Source: Thalassobaculum_A sp040219215 (GTDB taxonomy: Bacteria > Pseudomonadota > Alphaproteobacteria > Thalassobaculales > Thalassobaculaceae). Taken from it: 64,000 bases of DNA. Positions 32,650 through 40,185 of this stretch are shown here, piece after piece (the first letter of the stretch is position 1; each line of letters opens with the position of its first letter). Position numbers and translations under genes: made by a program. The notes beneath the pieces were generated by a model, which saw only the letters and a program-made list of their open reading frames with translations, was not told the origin of the DNA and ran no database searches. Location: the NCBI RefSeq assembly GCF_040219215.1, contig NZ_JAVJSX010000011.1, forward strand, positions 62,001-126,000, in the 5' to 3' direction.

Positions 32650-33713
32650 CGGCGATGCTGAGAACCCTGCTGTCCGACGATCGTCCGCGCAGCCGCGTCC
32701 TGGCCGGTCTGCTGATCCTGGTCGTGCTCGGCCTGGCCCTGGCACCGTTCGTGTTTCCGGGAATCCGATCGCTGAACACCGCGGCGACGATCTGCGTCTT
32801 CATCGTGCTGGTGGCGAGCTACGACCTGCTGCTCGGCTACACCGGCATCGTGTCGTTCGCCCACACCATGTTCTACGGCATCGGTGCCTATGGCGTGGCG
32901 ATCGCGCTGCACGCCATGCCCGGATCCTGGGGAGCGGTGGCGCTCGGCACGGTTTGCGGCCTGGCGCTGGCGATGGGACTGGCCCTGCTGATTGGGCTGT
33001 TCGCGCTGCGGGTCCAGGCGATCTTCTTCGCGATGGTCACGCTGGCGGTCGCCAGCGCATTCCTGATCCTGGCCTCCCAGCTGTCCACCCTGACCGGCGG
33101 CGAGGACGGGTTGACCTACCGGGTCCCGCGGCTGCTGTCCCCGGCGTTCAGGATGGTCGACGGGCAGGTCCTGGGGGTCCGCCTGGACGGCCGGATTGTC
33201 AGCTACTACCTGATCTTCGCCTCGGCGCTCGTCCTGGTACTGGCGATGCTGCGGATCGTGAACTCGCCGTTCGGCCGCGTCCTGCAGGCGATCCGGGAGA
33301 ACGAGTTCCGCGCCGAGGCGCTGGGCTACCGTACGGCCGTATACCGCACCGCCGCCACCTGCCTTGCCGCCGGTGCGGCCGCCCTGGCCGGCGTGCTGAT
33401 GGCACTGTGGCTGAAGTACACCGGTCCGGACACCACGCTCAGCCTATCGATCATGATCGACATCCTGCTGATGGTGGTGATCGGCGGGATGGGCACGATC
33501 TACGGCGCGGTAATCGGTGCCACCTTGTTCGTGCTGGCCAAGAACTACCTGCAGGTCCTGATGGCCTCGGCCGCAGCGTCGGTCGCCGACGTTCCGCTAC
33601 TGGTCGACCTGATCAGCCCGGAACGCTGGCTGCTCTGGCTCGGCGTGCTGTTCGTCCTCAGCGTCTACTTCTTCCCGACGGGCATCGTTGGCCGCCTGCG
33701 CGAGCGCGCCTAG
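32646..33713 (+). CDS. livM: Branched-chain-type ABC transporter permease LivM
   Basis: 355 residues; about nine to ten helices. LivM hallmarks are SYDLLLGYTGIVSFAHTMFYGIG (split by the first periplasmic turn), AIRENEFRAEALGYRT (coupling loop) and VIGGMGTIYGAVIGA. The start is GTG at 32646, overlapping the livH stop, or ATG three codons later. Last gene of the operon beginning with the CoA ligase. Confidence 0.92.
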   Translation: MTAMLRTLLSDDRPRSRVLAGLLILVVLGLALAPFVFPGIRSLNTAATICVFIVLVASYDLLLGYTGIVSFAHTMFYGIGAYGVAIALHAMPGSWGAVALGTVCGLALAMGLALLIGLFALRVQAIFFAMVTLAVASAFLILASQLSTLTGGEDGLTYRVPRLLSPAFRMVDGQVLGVRLDGRIVSYYLIFASALVLVLAMLRIVNSPFGRVLQAIRENEFRAEALGYRTAVYRTAATCLAAGAAALAGVLMALWLKYTGPDTTLSLSIMIDILLMVVIGGMGTIYGAVIGATLFVLAKNYLQVLMASAAASVADVPLLVDLISPERWLLWLGVLFVLSVYFFPTGIVGRLRERA

Positions 33714-33777
33714 CCTCGGCCAACTCCCTGCGCACTGTCCGGAACCAGGTCAACGTCGAACTGCAAACCTCAACGAG

Positions 33778-33806
33778 TTGACTCAGCGCTCCGTCACCTG
33801 TGTATC
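33778..33806 (+). promoter_or_regulatory. Possible promoter upstream of nasT
   Basis: TTGACT at 33778-33783 and TGTATC at 33801-33806 are separated by 17 nt in the 169-nt gap before nasT. The -35 is good and the -10 poor. No NtrC-type dyad or -24/-12 element was seen nearby. Confidence 0.3.
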
Positions 33807-33882
33807 CTTGAAAAAAAGTCATCTGGGAATGGAACGCACTCGATTGGGCTGGCTCGGCTGCCGTGCGGCCGGGAAGTGATGG

Positions 33883-34467
33883 GTGCGTGTGCAGATGAAG
33901 ATCGTCGTCATCGACCTCCGGATCGAGCGTGCGCGGATGATCTCCGCCGCCCTGAACGAAGCCGGGTTCCCGGATGTCGTCGCCCTTGCCGAAACCGACA
34001 ACCTGATCGACCGGCTGGCCCGGATCGACCCTGACGCGGTCCTGATCGACCTCGAAGCGCCGAGCCGTGACATGCTGGAGCAGATGTTCGAGCTGTCGCG
34101 GCGGATCAAGCGGCCGGTCGCCATGTTCGTCGACGAGAGCGACAGCGCCTCGATCACCGCGGCGGTCGAGGCCGGGGTCGGCGCCTATGTGGTCAACGGC
34201 CTGCACAAGGAGCGCATCAAACCGGTGCTGGACCTCGCGATCAGCCGGTTCAACGCATTCTCCCGGCTGAACACCGAGTTGGAGACCACCAAGGCGGCAC
34301 TGGCCGAGCGCAAGGTGGTGGATCGCGCCAAGGGTATCCTGATGAAGATGAAGGGAATCGACGAGGAGGAGGCCTACAAGATCCTGCGGCGCACCGCGAT
34401 GAACCAGAACCGCACGATCGGCGACATTGCCCGCAGTGTCGTCACCGCGGCGGAGATCCTGAATTGA
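33883..34467 (+). CDS. nasT: Nitrate-responsive ANTAR antiterminator NasT
   Basis: 194 residues. The N-terminal receiver-like domain (about 5-125) keeps an Asp in VLIDLEAPSRD but lacks the usual KP switch (YVVNGLHKERI), as in NasT/AmiR regulators that are not controlled by phosphorylation. A helical linker leads to a C-terminal ANTAR RNA-binding domain (about 135-192): KVVDRAKGILMKMKGIDEEE, AYKILRRTAMNQNRTIGDIA. NasT binds a two-hairpin leader and prevents termination of nitrate genes. The start is GTG at 33883 (GGGAAG upstream); ATG at 33895 is possible. It overlaps nasS, whose product sequesters it. Its RNA target is visible at 35740-35792. Confidence 0.92.
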   Translation: MRVQMKIVVIDLRIERARMISAALNEAGFPDVVALAETDNLIDRLARIDPDAVLIDLEAPSRDMLEQMFELSRRIKRPVAMFVDESDSASITAAVEAGVGAYVVNGLHKERIKPVLDLAISRFNAFSRLNTELETTKAALAERKVVDRAKGILMKMKGIDEEEAYKILRRTAMNQNRTIGDIARSVVTAAEILN

Positions 34468-35633
34468 CCACCCAGATCCGCATCGGGTTCATCCCGCTGG
34501 TCGACTGCGCGCCGCTGGTCGCCCTCCACGAGATCGGCTTCGCACGCGAGGAAGGCCTGGAGATCGTCCTGTCGCGCGAGACCTCGTGGTCGAACGTGCG
34601 CGACAAGCTGGCGGTCCGACTGTACGACGCCGCCCACCTGCTGGCCCCGATGGCGCTCGCGACCAACCTCGGGCTCGGCGGGCCGCGCGCCGAACTGGTG
34701 GCTCCCTACGTCCTGAACCTGAACGGCGACGTGATCTGCGCCTCAAACCGGCTGCTGGATCTGGTGACCGAGCCGGGGCTGACAGGAGCGGAGGCGATGC
34801 TGGAGGCCATCCGGCGCAACGTCCTGGAACGCCCAGTCGTGCTCGGCGTGCCGTTCTTCTTCTCCACCCACCACTATCTGGTCCGGTACTGGCTGGCCTC
34901 GGCGGGGATCGATCCGGACCGTCAGGTGCGGATCGAGGTTATCCCGCCACCGCTGATGGCCGACGCCGTGCGCTCCGGCGTGATCGACGGCTTCTGCGTC
35001 GGAGAGCCCTGGGGATCGGTAGCGGTTGACGCCGACCTTGCGGCCATCACGCTGCCCGGCCGCACGGTATGGGCGGCGGCACCCGAGAAGGTACTGGGGC
35101 TGCGCCGCGACTGGGTCGACGCGCGCGCCGACGACCTGAAGCGCCTGCTGCGCGCGCTGTACCGCGCGTCGGTCTGGGTCGCGGAACCGGGCAACCGCCC
35201 GATCCTGGGTGAGTTGCTGGCGGCCGAGCGCTACCTGAATGCCCCGGCCGAGGTCATCGAACGGGCGCTGTCCGGCAGCCTGACCCTGACCCCCAAGGGC
35301 GCGCAGGCGCGCGTCGACCGCTTCATGGTGTTTCACACCGCGTCGGCCACCTTCCCGTGGCGGTCCCAGGCCCTGTGGTTCTACCAGCAGATGGTGCGTT
35401 GGGGGCACCTCCCGGCCAGCCCGGAGGCTGCAGCCGTCGCCTGCCGGACTTTCGATCCGGGCCTGTACCGCGAAGCGCTCGCCGCCACGGCGACCGATCT
35501 GCCTGGCGCGAACTCCAAGCTCGAAGGCGCGCTCGACAGCCCGATGCCGGCGGCATCGCTGCGCGGACGCCTGTTCCTCGGACCCGATCGATTCTGCGAT
35601 GGAGCGGTTTTCGACCCAGACGCGGTTATGTGA
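34464..35633 (+). CDS. nasS: Cytoplasmic nitrate/nitrite sensor NasS
   Basis: 389 residues, homologous to NrtA-type binding proteins but with no signal peptide: the protein begins directly at TTQIRIGFIPLVDCAPLVA. Shared blocks include FSTHHYLVRYWLASAGIDPD, VIPPPLMADAVRSGVIDGF and CVGEPWGSVAV. NasS holds NasT inactive without nitrate and releases it on ligand binding. The start is TTG at 34464, overlapping the nasT stop (TTGA). This gives strict translational coupling and probably low, balanced expression. Confidence 0.92.
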   Translation: MTTQIRIGFIPLVDCAPLVALHEIGFAREEGLEIVLSRETSWSNVRDKLAVRLYDAAHLLAPMALATNLGLGGPRAELVAPYVLNLNGDVICASNRLLDLVTEPGLTGAEAMLEAIRRNVLERPVVLGVPFFFSTHHYLVRYWLASAGIDPDRQVRIEVIPPPLMADAVRSGVIDGFCVGEPWGSVAVDADLAAITLPGRTVWAAAPEKVLGLRRDWVDARADDLKRLLRALYRASVWVAEPGNRPILGELLAAERYLNAPAEVIERALSGSLTLTPKGAQARVDRFMVFHTASATFPWRSQALWFYQQMVRWGHLPASPEAAAVACRTFDPGLYREALAATATDLPGANSKLEGALDSPMPAASLRGRLFLGPDRFCDGAVFDPDAVM

Positions 35634-35739
35634 TACCGCGATCATGCCTATTTTATAGGCTCCATTATTTGTGCACATTTTTTCATCTTTTCTGCTTGAT
35701 TCCTTCCAGAGGTTCGTTACGCTGCGTTGCAACAGAGTG

Positions 35740-35792
35740 GTTCCCGGCCAATGGCGGCCGAGAACCCTGGTCGGGTCCCGACGACGGGATCT
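35740..35792 (+). promoter_or_regulatory. Two-hairpin ANTAR (NasT) RNA target
   Basis: Hairpin 1 (35740-35767): GGTTC-c-CGGCC, hexaloop AATGGC, GGCCG-a-GAACC. The loop has A at position 1 and G at position 4, as the ANTAR target consensus requires. Hairpin 2 (35775-35792): GGTCCC, hexaloop GACGAC, GGGATC, with G at position 4 but G instead of A at position 1; its closing G-C could also pair to leave a tetraloop. A 7-nt linker joins them. Position before a terminator and downstream of nasTS supports the call. Confidence 0.8.
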
Positions 35793-35802
35793 CTTCTGAG
35801 CA

Positions 35803-35860
35803 AAGCCGCTCGATCTGGTTCTCCGCGTTTCACGCGGAGCGTCCGATCAGCGGCTTTTTG
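35803..35860 (+). terminator. Intrinsic terminator/attenuator upstream of nrtA
   Basis: Long hairpin: AAAGCCGCT pairs with AGCGGCTTT at the base, GATC with GATC above it, and CTCCGCG with CGCGGAG around a TTTCA loop. It ends in TTTTTG. It lies 11 nt after the second ANTAR hairpin and 81 nt before the nrtA start, so transcription of the nitrate genes should stop here unless NasT acts. Confidence 0.85.
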
Positions 35861-35941
35861 TTTGCCCGATCGCCAAGGCGATCGGCGCGACCCCAGCAGG
35901 CCCCGGCGCTGGACGGCGGGTGCGACGATGGCGAGGCGACA

Positions 35942-37324
35942 ATGCGGATCAAGACCCTTCTGACCGGCGCGATCACGGCCCTCGGCATGGCGGCATTCGC
36001 CGCCGCTCCGTCAGCCGCCGCGCCCCTGAAACTTGAGAAGGACGAGCTGAAGTTCGGCTTCATCAAGCTGACCGACATGGCCCCGTTGGCGATCGCCTAC
36101 GAGAAGGGCTACTTCGAGGACGAGGGCCTGTTCGTTACCCTGGAGCCGCAGGCCAACTGGAAGGTCCTGCTGGACCGGGTGATCACCGGCGAGCTGGACG
36201 GCGCCCATATGCTGGCCGGCCAGCCGCTGGCCGCCACCATCGGCTTCGGCACCGAGGCGCACATCATCACGCCGTTCTCGATGGACCTGAACGGCAACGG
36301 CATCACCGTGTCGAACGAGGTGTGGGAGCTGATGAAGCCGCATCTGCCGGTCGGCGCCGACGGCAAGATCCAGCACCCCATCAAGGCCGACGCGCTGAAA
36401 AAGGTCGTCGACAAGTTCAAGTCCGAGGGCAAGCCCTTCAAGATGGGCATGGTGTTCCCGGTCTCGACCCACAATTACGAGCTGCGCTACTGGCTGGCGG
36501 CCGGAGGCATCCACCCCGGCTTCTATTCGACCACCGACATCTCCGGGCAGATCAAGGCCGATGCGCTGTTGAGCGTAACGCCGCCGCCGCAGATGCCGTC
36601 GACCCTGGAGGCCGGCACCATTCATGGCTACTGCGTCGGCGAGCCGTGGAACCAGCAGGCGGTGTTCAAGGGCATCGGCGTCCCGGTGATCACCGACTAC
36701 GAGATCTGGAAGAACAACCCCGAGAAGGTGTTCGGGATCACCAACACCTTCGCCGAGCAGTACCCGAACACCACGCTGGCACTGACCAAGGCGCTGATCC
36801 GGGCCGCCCAGTGGCTGGACGAGAACGACAACGCCAACCGCGCCGAAGCCGTCAAGATCCTGGCGCGCTCCGAATACGTCGGCGCCGACGCCGAGGTCAT
36901 TGCCAACTCGATGACCGGCACCTTCGAGTACGAGAAGGGCGACAAGCGGCCGATCCCCGACTTCAACGTGTTCTACCGCTACTTCGCGACCTATCCCTAC
37001 TACTCCGACGCGATCTGGTACCTGACCCAGATGCGCCGCTGGGGGCAGATCCCCGAGACCAAGGATGACGCCTGGTACGACGCGGTCGCCCGCAAGGTCT
37101 ACCGGCCGGACCTCTACCTGCAGGCCGCCAAGCTGCTGGTCGACGAAGGCAAAGTCGACAAAGCCGACTTCCCCTGGACCACCGACGGGTACCGCGCGCC
37201 GCAGAGTGAATTCATCGACGGCATCACCTTCGACGGCCGCGCGCCCAACGACTACCTGCAGCGCTTTCCGATCGGCCTGAAGAACCAGCAGGTCGTGGAC
37301 GGCGGCAGCGTCGTCGGCGGCTGA
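35942..37324 (+). CDS. nrtA: Nitrate/nitrite ABC transporter substrate-binding protein NrtA
   Basis: 460 residues with a signal peptide (MRIKTLLTGAITALGMAAFA ... SAAAPL). NrtA/CmpA/NasF family blocks: FGFIKLTDMAPLAIAYEKG, QANWKVLLDRVITGELDGAH, MLAGQPLAATIGFG, FPVSTHNYELRYWLAAGGI, PPPQMPSTLEAGTIHGYCVG, EPWNQQAV. It binds periplasmic nitrate for the NrtB/ATPase complex. ATG at 35942 is the first codon after the attenuator that gives a signal peptide; the frame is open much further left but that part is leader RNA. Paralogous to NasS. Confidence 0.93.
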   Translation: MRIKTLLTGAITALGMAAFAAAPSAAAPLKLEKDELKFGFIKLTDMAPLAIAYEKGYFEDEGLFVTLEPQANWKVLLDRVITGELDGAHMLAGQPLAATIGFGTEAHIITPFSMDLNGNGITVSNEVWELMKPHLPVGADGKIQHPIKADALKKVVDKFKSEGKPFKMGMVFPVSTHNYELRYWLAAGGIHPGFYSTTDISGQIKADALLSVTPPPQMPSTLEAGTIHGYCVGEPWNQQAVFKGIGVPVITDYEIWKNNPEKVFGITNTFAEQYPNTTLALTKALIRAAQWLDENDNANRAEAVKILARSEYVGADAEVIANSMTGTFEYEKGDKRPIPDFNVFYRYFATYPYYSDAIWYLTQMRRWGQIPETKDDAWYDAVARKVYRPDLYLQAAKLLVDEGKVDKADFPWTTDGYRAPQSEFIDGITFDGRAPNDYLQRFPIGLKNQQVVDGGSVVGG

Positions 37325-37335
37325 TCGGCAGCCGC
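37317..37335 (+). other. Small hairpin at nrtA 3' end
   Basis: GCGGCTG / CAGCCGC, 7 bp with a 5-nt loop, spanning the nrtA stop codon. A candidate 3'-end stabiliser giving more binding protein than permease; no U tract. Confidence 0.4.
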
Positions 37336-37373
37336 ACCCACCCGATACCGACGATCACGCCGAGGACCGAGGC

Positions 37374-38465
37374 ATGACCACCACCACCGACTTTGCCGCC
37401 ATCGACGACCGGGCCCAGGAAGGCAGGGCACGCCGGGAACGGTGGCTGATGCGGATCACCCAGGTGGCCGCCTACCTTCGGGTCCTCGGCCTCGGCTGGC
37501 TGGTACCGCTTCTGCGGATCGCCGCCGGCGACAGCCCCCGCCACCAGATGCGCGAGTTGTGGCAGCAACTGATCATCCCGCTGATCGGCATCGCCGCGTT
37601 CGTCGCGGCCTGGGCCGCCCTGGCGCCGACGGTCGAGACATCGCTCGGCGCCATTCCCGGCCCGGCGGCAGTATGGGAGCAGGCCGAGTCGCTGTGGCAG
37701 GACCACCGCCGCGAGCGCGCCAAGGAAGCGGCGTTCATGGAACGCCAGGATGTCCGGAACGCCAAGCTGGTCGCCGACGGCAAGGCCGACCAGGTGAAGT
37801 TTCGCGGCTACACCGGCAAGCCGACCTATCTCGACCAGATCCTCACCAGCCTGAAGACCGTCGCCCTCGGCTTCGCGGTGGCGACGATCGTGGCGGTACC
37901 GATCGGAATCGCCTCGGGCCTGTCGCGCACCGTCAGCGGCGCCCTCAACCCGCTGATCCAGATTTTCAAGCCGGTGTCGCCGCTGGCCTGGTTGCCGATC
38001 GTCACCATGGTGGTCTCCGCGCTGTACGTGGACTCCTCCGATCTGTTCCCCAAGTCGCTGGTGATCTCGGCGATCACCGTCACCCTGTGCTCGCTGTGGC
38101 CGACCCTGATCAACACCGCCCACGGGGTGGCGTCGATCGACAGGGACCTGGTCAATGTCGGACGGGTGCTGAAGCTGCCGACCTGGAAGACCGTCACCAA
38201 GCTGGTGCTGCCATCGGCGATGCCGCTGATCTTCACCGGCCTGCGGCTGTCGCTGGGCGTGGGCTGGATGGTGCTGATCGCCGCCGAGATGCTGGCGCAG
38301 AACCCCGGTCTCGGAAAGTTCGTCTGGGACGAGTTCCAGAACGGCTCGTCCTCGTCGCTGGCCCGGATCATCGTCGCGGTGCTGACCATCGGCCTGATCG
38401 GCTTTGTGCTGGATCGTGTCATGTACGCGCTGCAGGCCGCCTTCACCTTCTCGACCAACCGCTGA
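37374..38465 (+). CDS. nrtB: Nitrate ABC transporter permease NrtB
   Basis: 363 residues, about six helices, with the long charged insertion between the first helix and the core (EQAESLWQDHRRERAKEAAF to VKFRGYTGKP) usual in proteobacterial NrtB. Core motifs: KTVALGFAVATIVAVPIGI, IQIFKPVSPLAWLPIVTMVV, the EAA coupling loop VGRVLKLPTWKTVTKLVLPS, and GLRLSLGVGWMVLIAAEM. It forms the homodimeric nitrate channel with the following ATPase. Confidence 0.92.
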   Translation: MTTTTDFAAIDDRAQEGRARRERWLMRITQVAAYLRVLGLGWLVPLLRIAAGDSPRHQMRELWQQLIIPLIGIAAFVAAWAALAPTVETSLGAIPGPAAVWEQAESLWQDHRRERAKEAAFMERQDVRNAKLVADGKADQVKFRGYTGKPTYLDQILTSLKTVALGFAVATIVAVPIGIASGLSRTVSGALNPLIQIFKPVSPLAWLPIVTMVVSALYVDSSDLFPKSLVISAITVTLCSLWPTLINTAHGVASIDRDLVNVGRVLKLPTWKTVTKLVLPSAMPLIFTGLRLSLGVGWMVLIAAEMLAQNPGLGKFVWDEFQNGSSSSLARIIVAVLTIGLIGFVLDRVMYALQAAFTFSTNR

Positions 38466-38479
38466 GCGAGGGCCGGAGC

Positions 38480-40171
38480 ATGGCGATCCTGGAACTGCGC
38501 AAGGTGTCCAAGTCCTACGGTGACGGCGCTGCGCGCACCGAGGTCCTGAAGGATATCGACCTGTCGGTGGAAACCGGCGAATTCGTCGCCATCGTGGGGT
38601 TCTCCGGCTCCGGCAAGACCACGTTGATGTCGATCATCGCCGGCCTGATCGCCGCCGACTCCGGCGAAGCGCTGCTGAACGGCAAACCCATCGACGGACC
38701 CGGCCCGGATCGCGGCCTGGTGTTCCAGTCCTATTCGCTGATGCCGTGGCTGACGGTGCGCGGCAACGTGGCGCTGGCAGTCGACACGGTATTCGCCAAG
38801 GAAAGCCGCAAGGAACGTCTGGCCCGCACCGACAAGTACATTGCCATGGTCGGGCTCGGTCACGCCGCCGACCGCCGTCCGTCGGAACTGTCGGGCGGCA
38901 TGCGCCAGCGCGTCGCGGTCGCCCGCGCGCTCGCCATGAACCCGCAGATCCTGTTGCTGGACGAGCCGCTGTCGGCACTCGACGCGCTGACCCGGGCCAA
39001 GCTGCAGGACGAGATCGAGCAGATCTGGGAGCAGGACAGGAAGACGGTGATCCTGATCACCAACGACGTCGACGAGGCGATCCTGCTCGCCGACCGGATC
39101 ATCCCATTGACTCCCGGCCCGAACGCCACCCTCGGCCCGGCCTTCAAGGTCGAGATGCCGCGTCCGCGGGACCGCTCGGCGATGAACTCCAGTCCCGCCT
39201 TCAAGCGTCTGCGGGCCCGGATTACCCAGTACCTGCTGGACCTCGGCATCGAGCGCAGCGGCGAGGATGACGGCACGCTGGCCCTGCCCGACGTCACCCC
39301 GATCACCCAACGCCCCGACCCAAAGCTGCCGGCCGCCTACCGCGATGCCGCTCGCTCCGGCATCACCAAGGGCTATGTCGAGTTCTCGGCCGTGCGCAAG
39401 GTGTTTCCGACGCCGAAAGGACCGCTTACCGTGGTCGACGGCTTCGACCTGAAGATAGAGAAGGGCGAGTTCATCTCGCTGATTGGCCATTCCGGTTGCG
39501 GCAAGTCGATCGTGCTGTCGATGATCGCCGGGCTGACCGAAGTATCGACCGGCGTCATCGTGCTGGACGGCAAGGAAGTCGCGTCGGCCGGACCGGACCG
39601 GGCCGTCGTGTTCCAGGCGCCGTCGCTGATGCCGTGGCTGACCGCGCGCGAGAACGTCGCCCTGGGCGTTGACCGGGTGTTCCCACACGCCAGCGCCGCC
39701 GAACGCCGGGACATCGTTTCCTACTACCTGGCCCGGGTCGGATTGGCCGACGCCATGGACCGGCGGGCAAGCGACCTGTCGAACGGTATGAAGCAGCGGG
39801 TCGGCATCGCCCGCGCCTTCGCCCTGTCGCCCAAGCTTCTGCTGCTGGACGAGCCGTTCGGCATGCTCGACAGCCTGACCCGCTGGGAACTCCAGGAAGT
39901 CCTGATGGACGTCTGGAAGCGCACCCAGGTCACCGCGATCTGCGTCACGCACGATGTCGACGAGGCCATCCTGCTGGCCGACAAGGTGGTGATGATGACC
40001 AACGGGCCGAATGCCCGGATCGGCCACGTCATGCCGGTCGACCTGCCGCGGCCCCGCACCCGGCGCGCCCTGCTCGATCACCCCGACTACTACCGCTACC
40101 GCCAGGAACTTCTCGATTTCCTCGAGGAGTACGAAGGCGGAGCCAAGCCCAAGCCGGCGCAAGCCGCCTGA
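38480..40171 (+). CDS. Nitrate ABC transporter ATPase with two fused nucleotide-binding domains (NrtC/NrtD-like)
   Basis: 563 residues. NBD1 (about 1-235): Walker A GFSGSGKTTLM, Q-loop VFQSYSLMPWLTV, signature LSGGMRQRVAVARAL, Walker B ILLLDEPLSALD. A linker (about 236-295) follows. NBD2 (about 296-540): Walker A GHSGCGKSIVL (Ser-Ile after the Lys instead of Ser/Thr-Thr), VFQAPSLMPWLTA, signature LSNGMKQRVGIARAF (Asn for the first Gly), Walker B LLLLDEPFGMLD and THDVDEA. NBD1's switch His is replaced: ITNDVDEA. In cyanobacteria NrtC and NrtD are separate proteins and NrtC carries an NrtA-like domain; here both NBDs are on one chain and no binding domain is attached. Confidence 0.9.
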   Translation: MAILELRKVSKSYGDGAARTEVLKDIDLSVETGEFVAIVGFSGSGKTTLMSIIAGLIAADSGEALLNGKPIDGPGPDRGLVFQSYSLMPWLTVRGNVALAVDTVFAKESRKERLARTDKYIAMVGLGHAADRRPSELSGGMRQRVAVARALAMNPQILLLDEPLSALDALTRAKLQDEIEQIWEQDRKTVILITNDVDEAILLADRIIPLTPGPNATLGPAFKVEMPRPRDRSAMNSSPAFKRLRARITQYLLDLGIERSGEDDGTLALPDVTPITQRPDPKLPAAYRDAARSGITKGYVEFSAVRKVFPTPKGPLTVVDGFDLKIEKGEFISLIGHSGCGKSIVLSMIAGLTEVSTGVIVLDGKEVASAGPDRAVVFQAPSLMPWLTARENVALGVDRVFPHASAAERRDIVSYYLARVGLADAMDRRASDLSNGMKQRVGIARAFALSPKLLLLDEPFGMLDSLTRWELQEVLMDVWKRTQVTAICVTHDVDEAILLADKVVMMTNGPNARIGHVMPVDLPRPRTRRALLDHPDYYRYRQELLDFLEEYEGGAKPKPAQAA

Positions 40172-40185
40172 TCCCGGAGGCTGAA

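Larger units (their letters stand above)
35634..35941 (+). promoter_or_regulatory. nrtA leader region (308 nt): promoter, ANTAR hairpins and attenuator
   Basis: Untranslated region between nasS and nrtA. The left part (35634-35700) is strikingly A+T rich and holds a small hairpin GCCTA-TTTTA-TAGGC (35646-35660) followed by T-rich DNA, perhaps the nasS terminator, and the palindrome TGTGCACA (35670-35677). Next come the two ANTAR-type hairpins and a strong intrinsic terminator, entered separately. No -24/-12 promoter was recognised. Confidence 0.8.

Noticed and set aside
35670..35677. TGTGCACA palindrome as an NtrC site
   Set aside because: Only resembles a half-site (GTGCA); the expected spaced dyad and a -24/-12 promoter are not visible.
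37826..40162. 778-codon minus-strand frame opposite nrtB and the fused ATPase
   Set aside because: Mirror frame of recognised ABC genes; His/Gln/Arg/Val-rich, no motifs.
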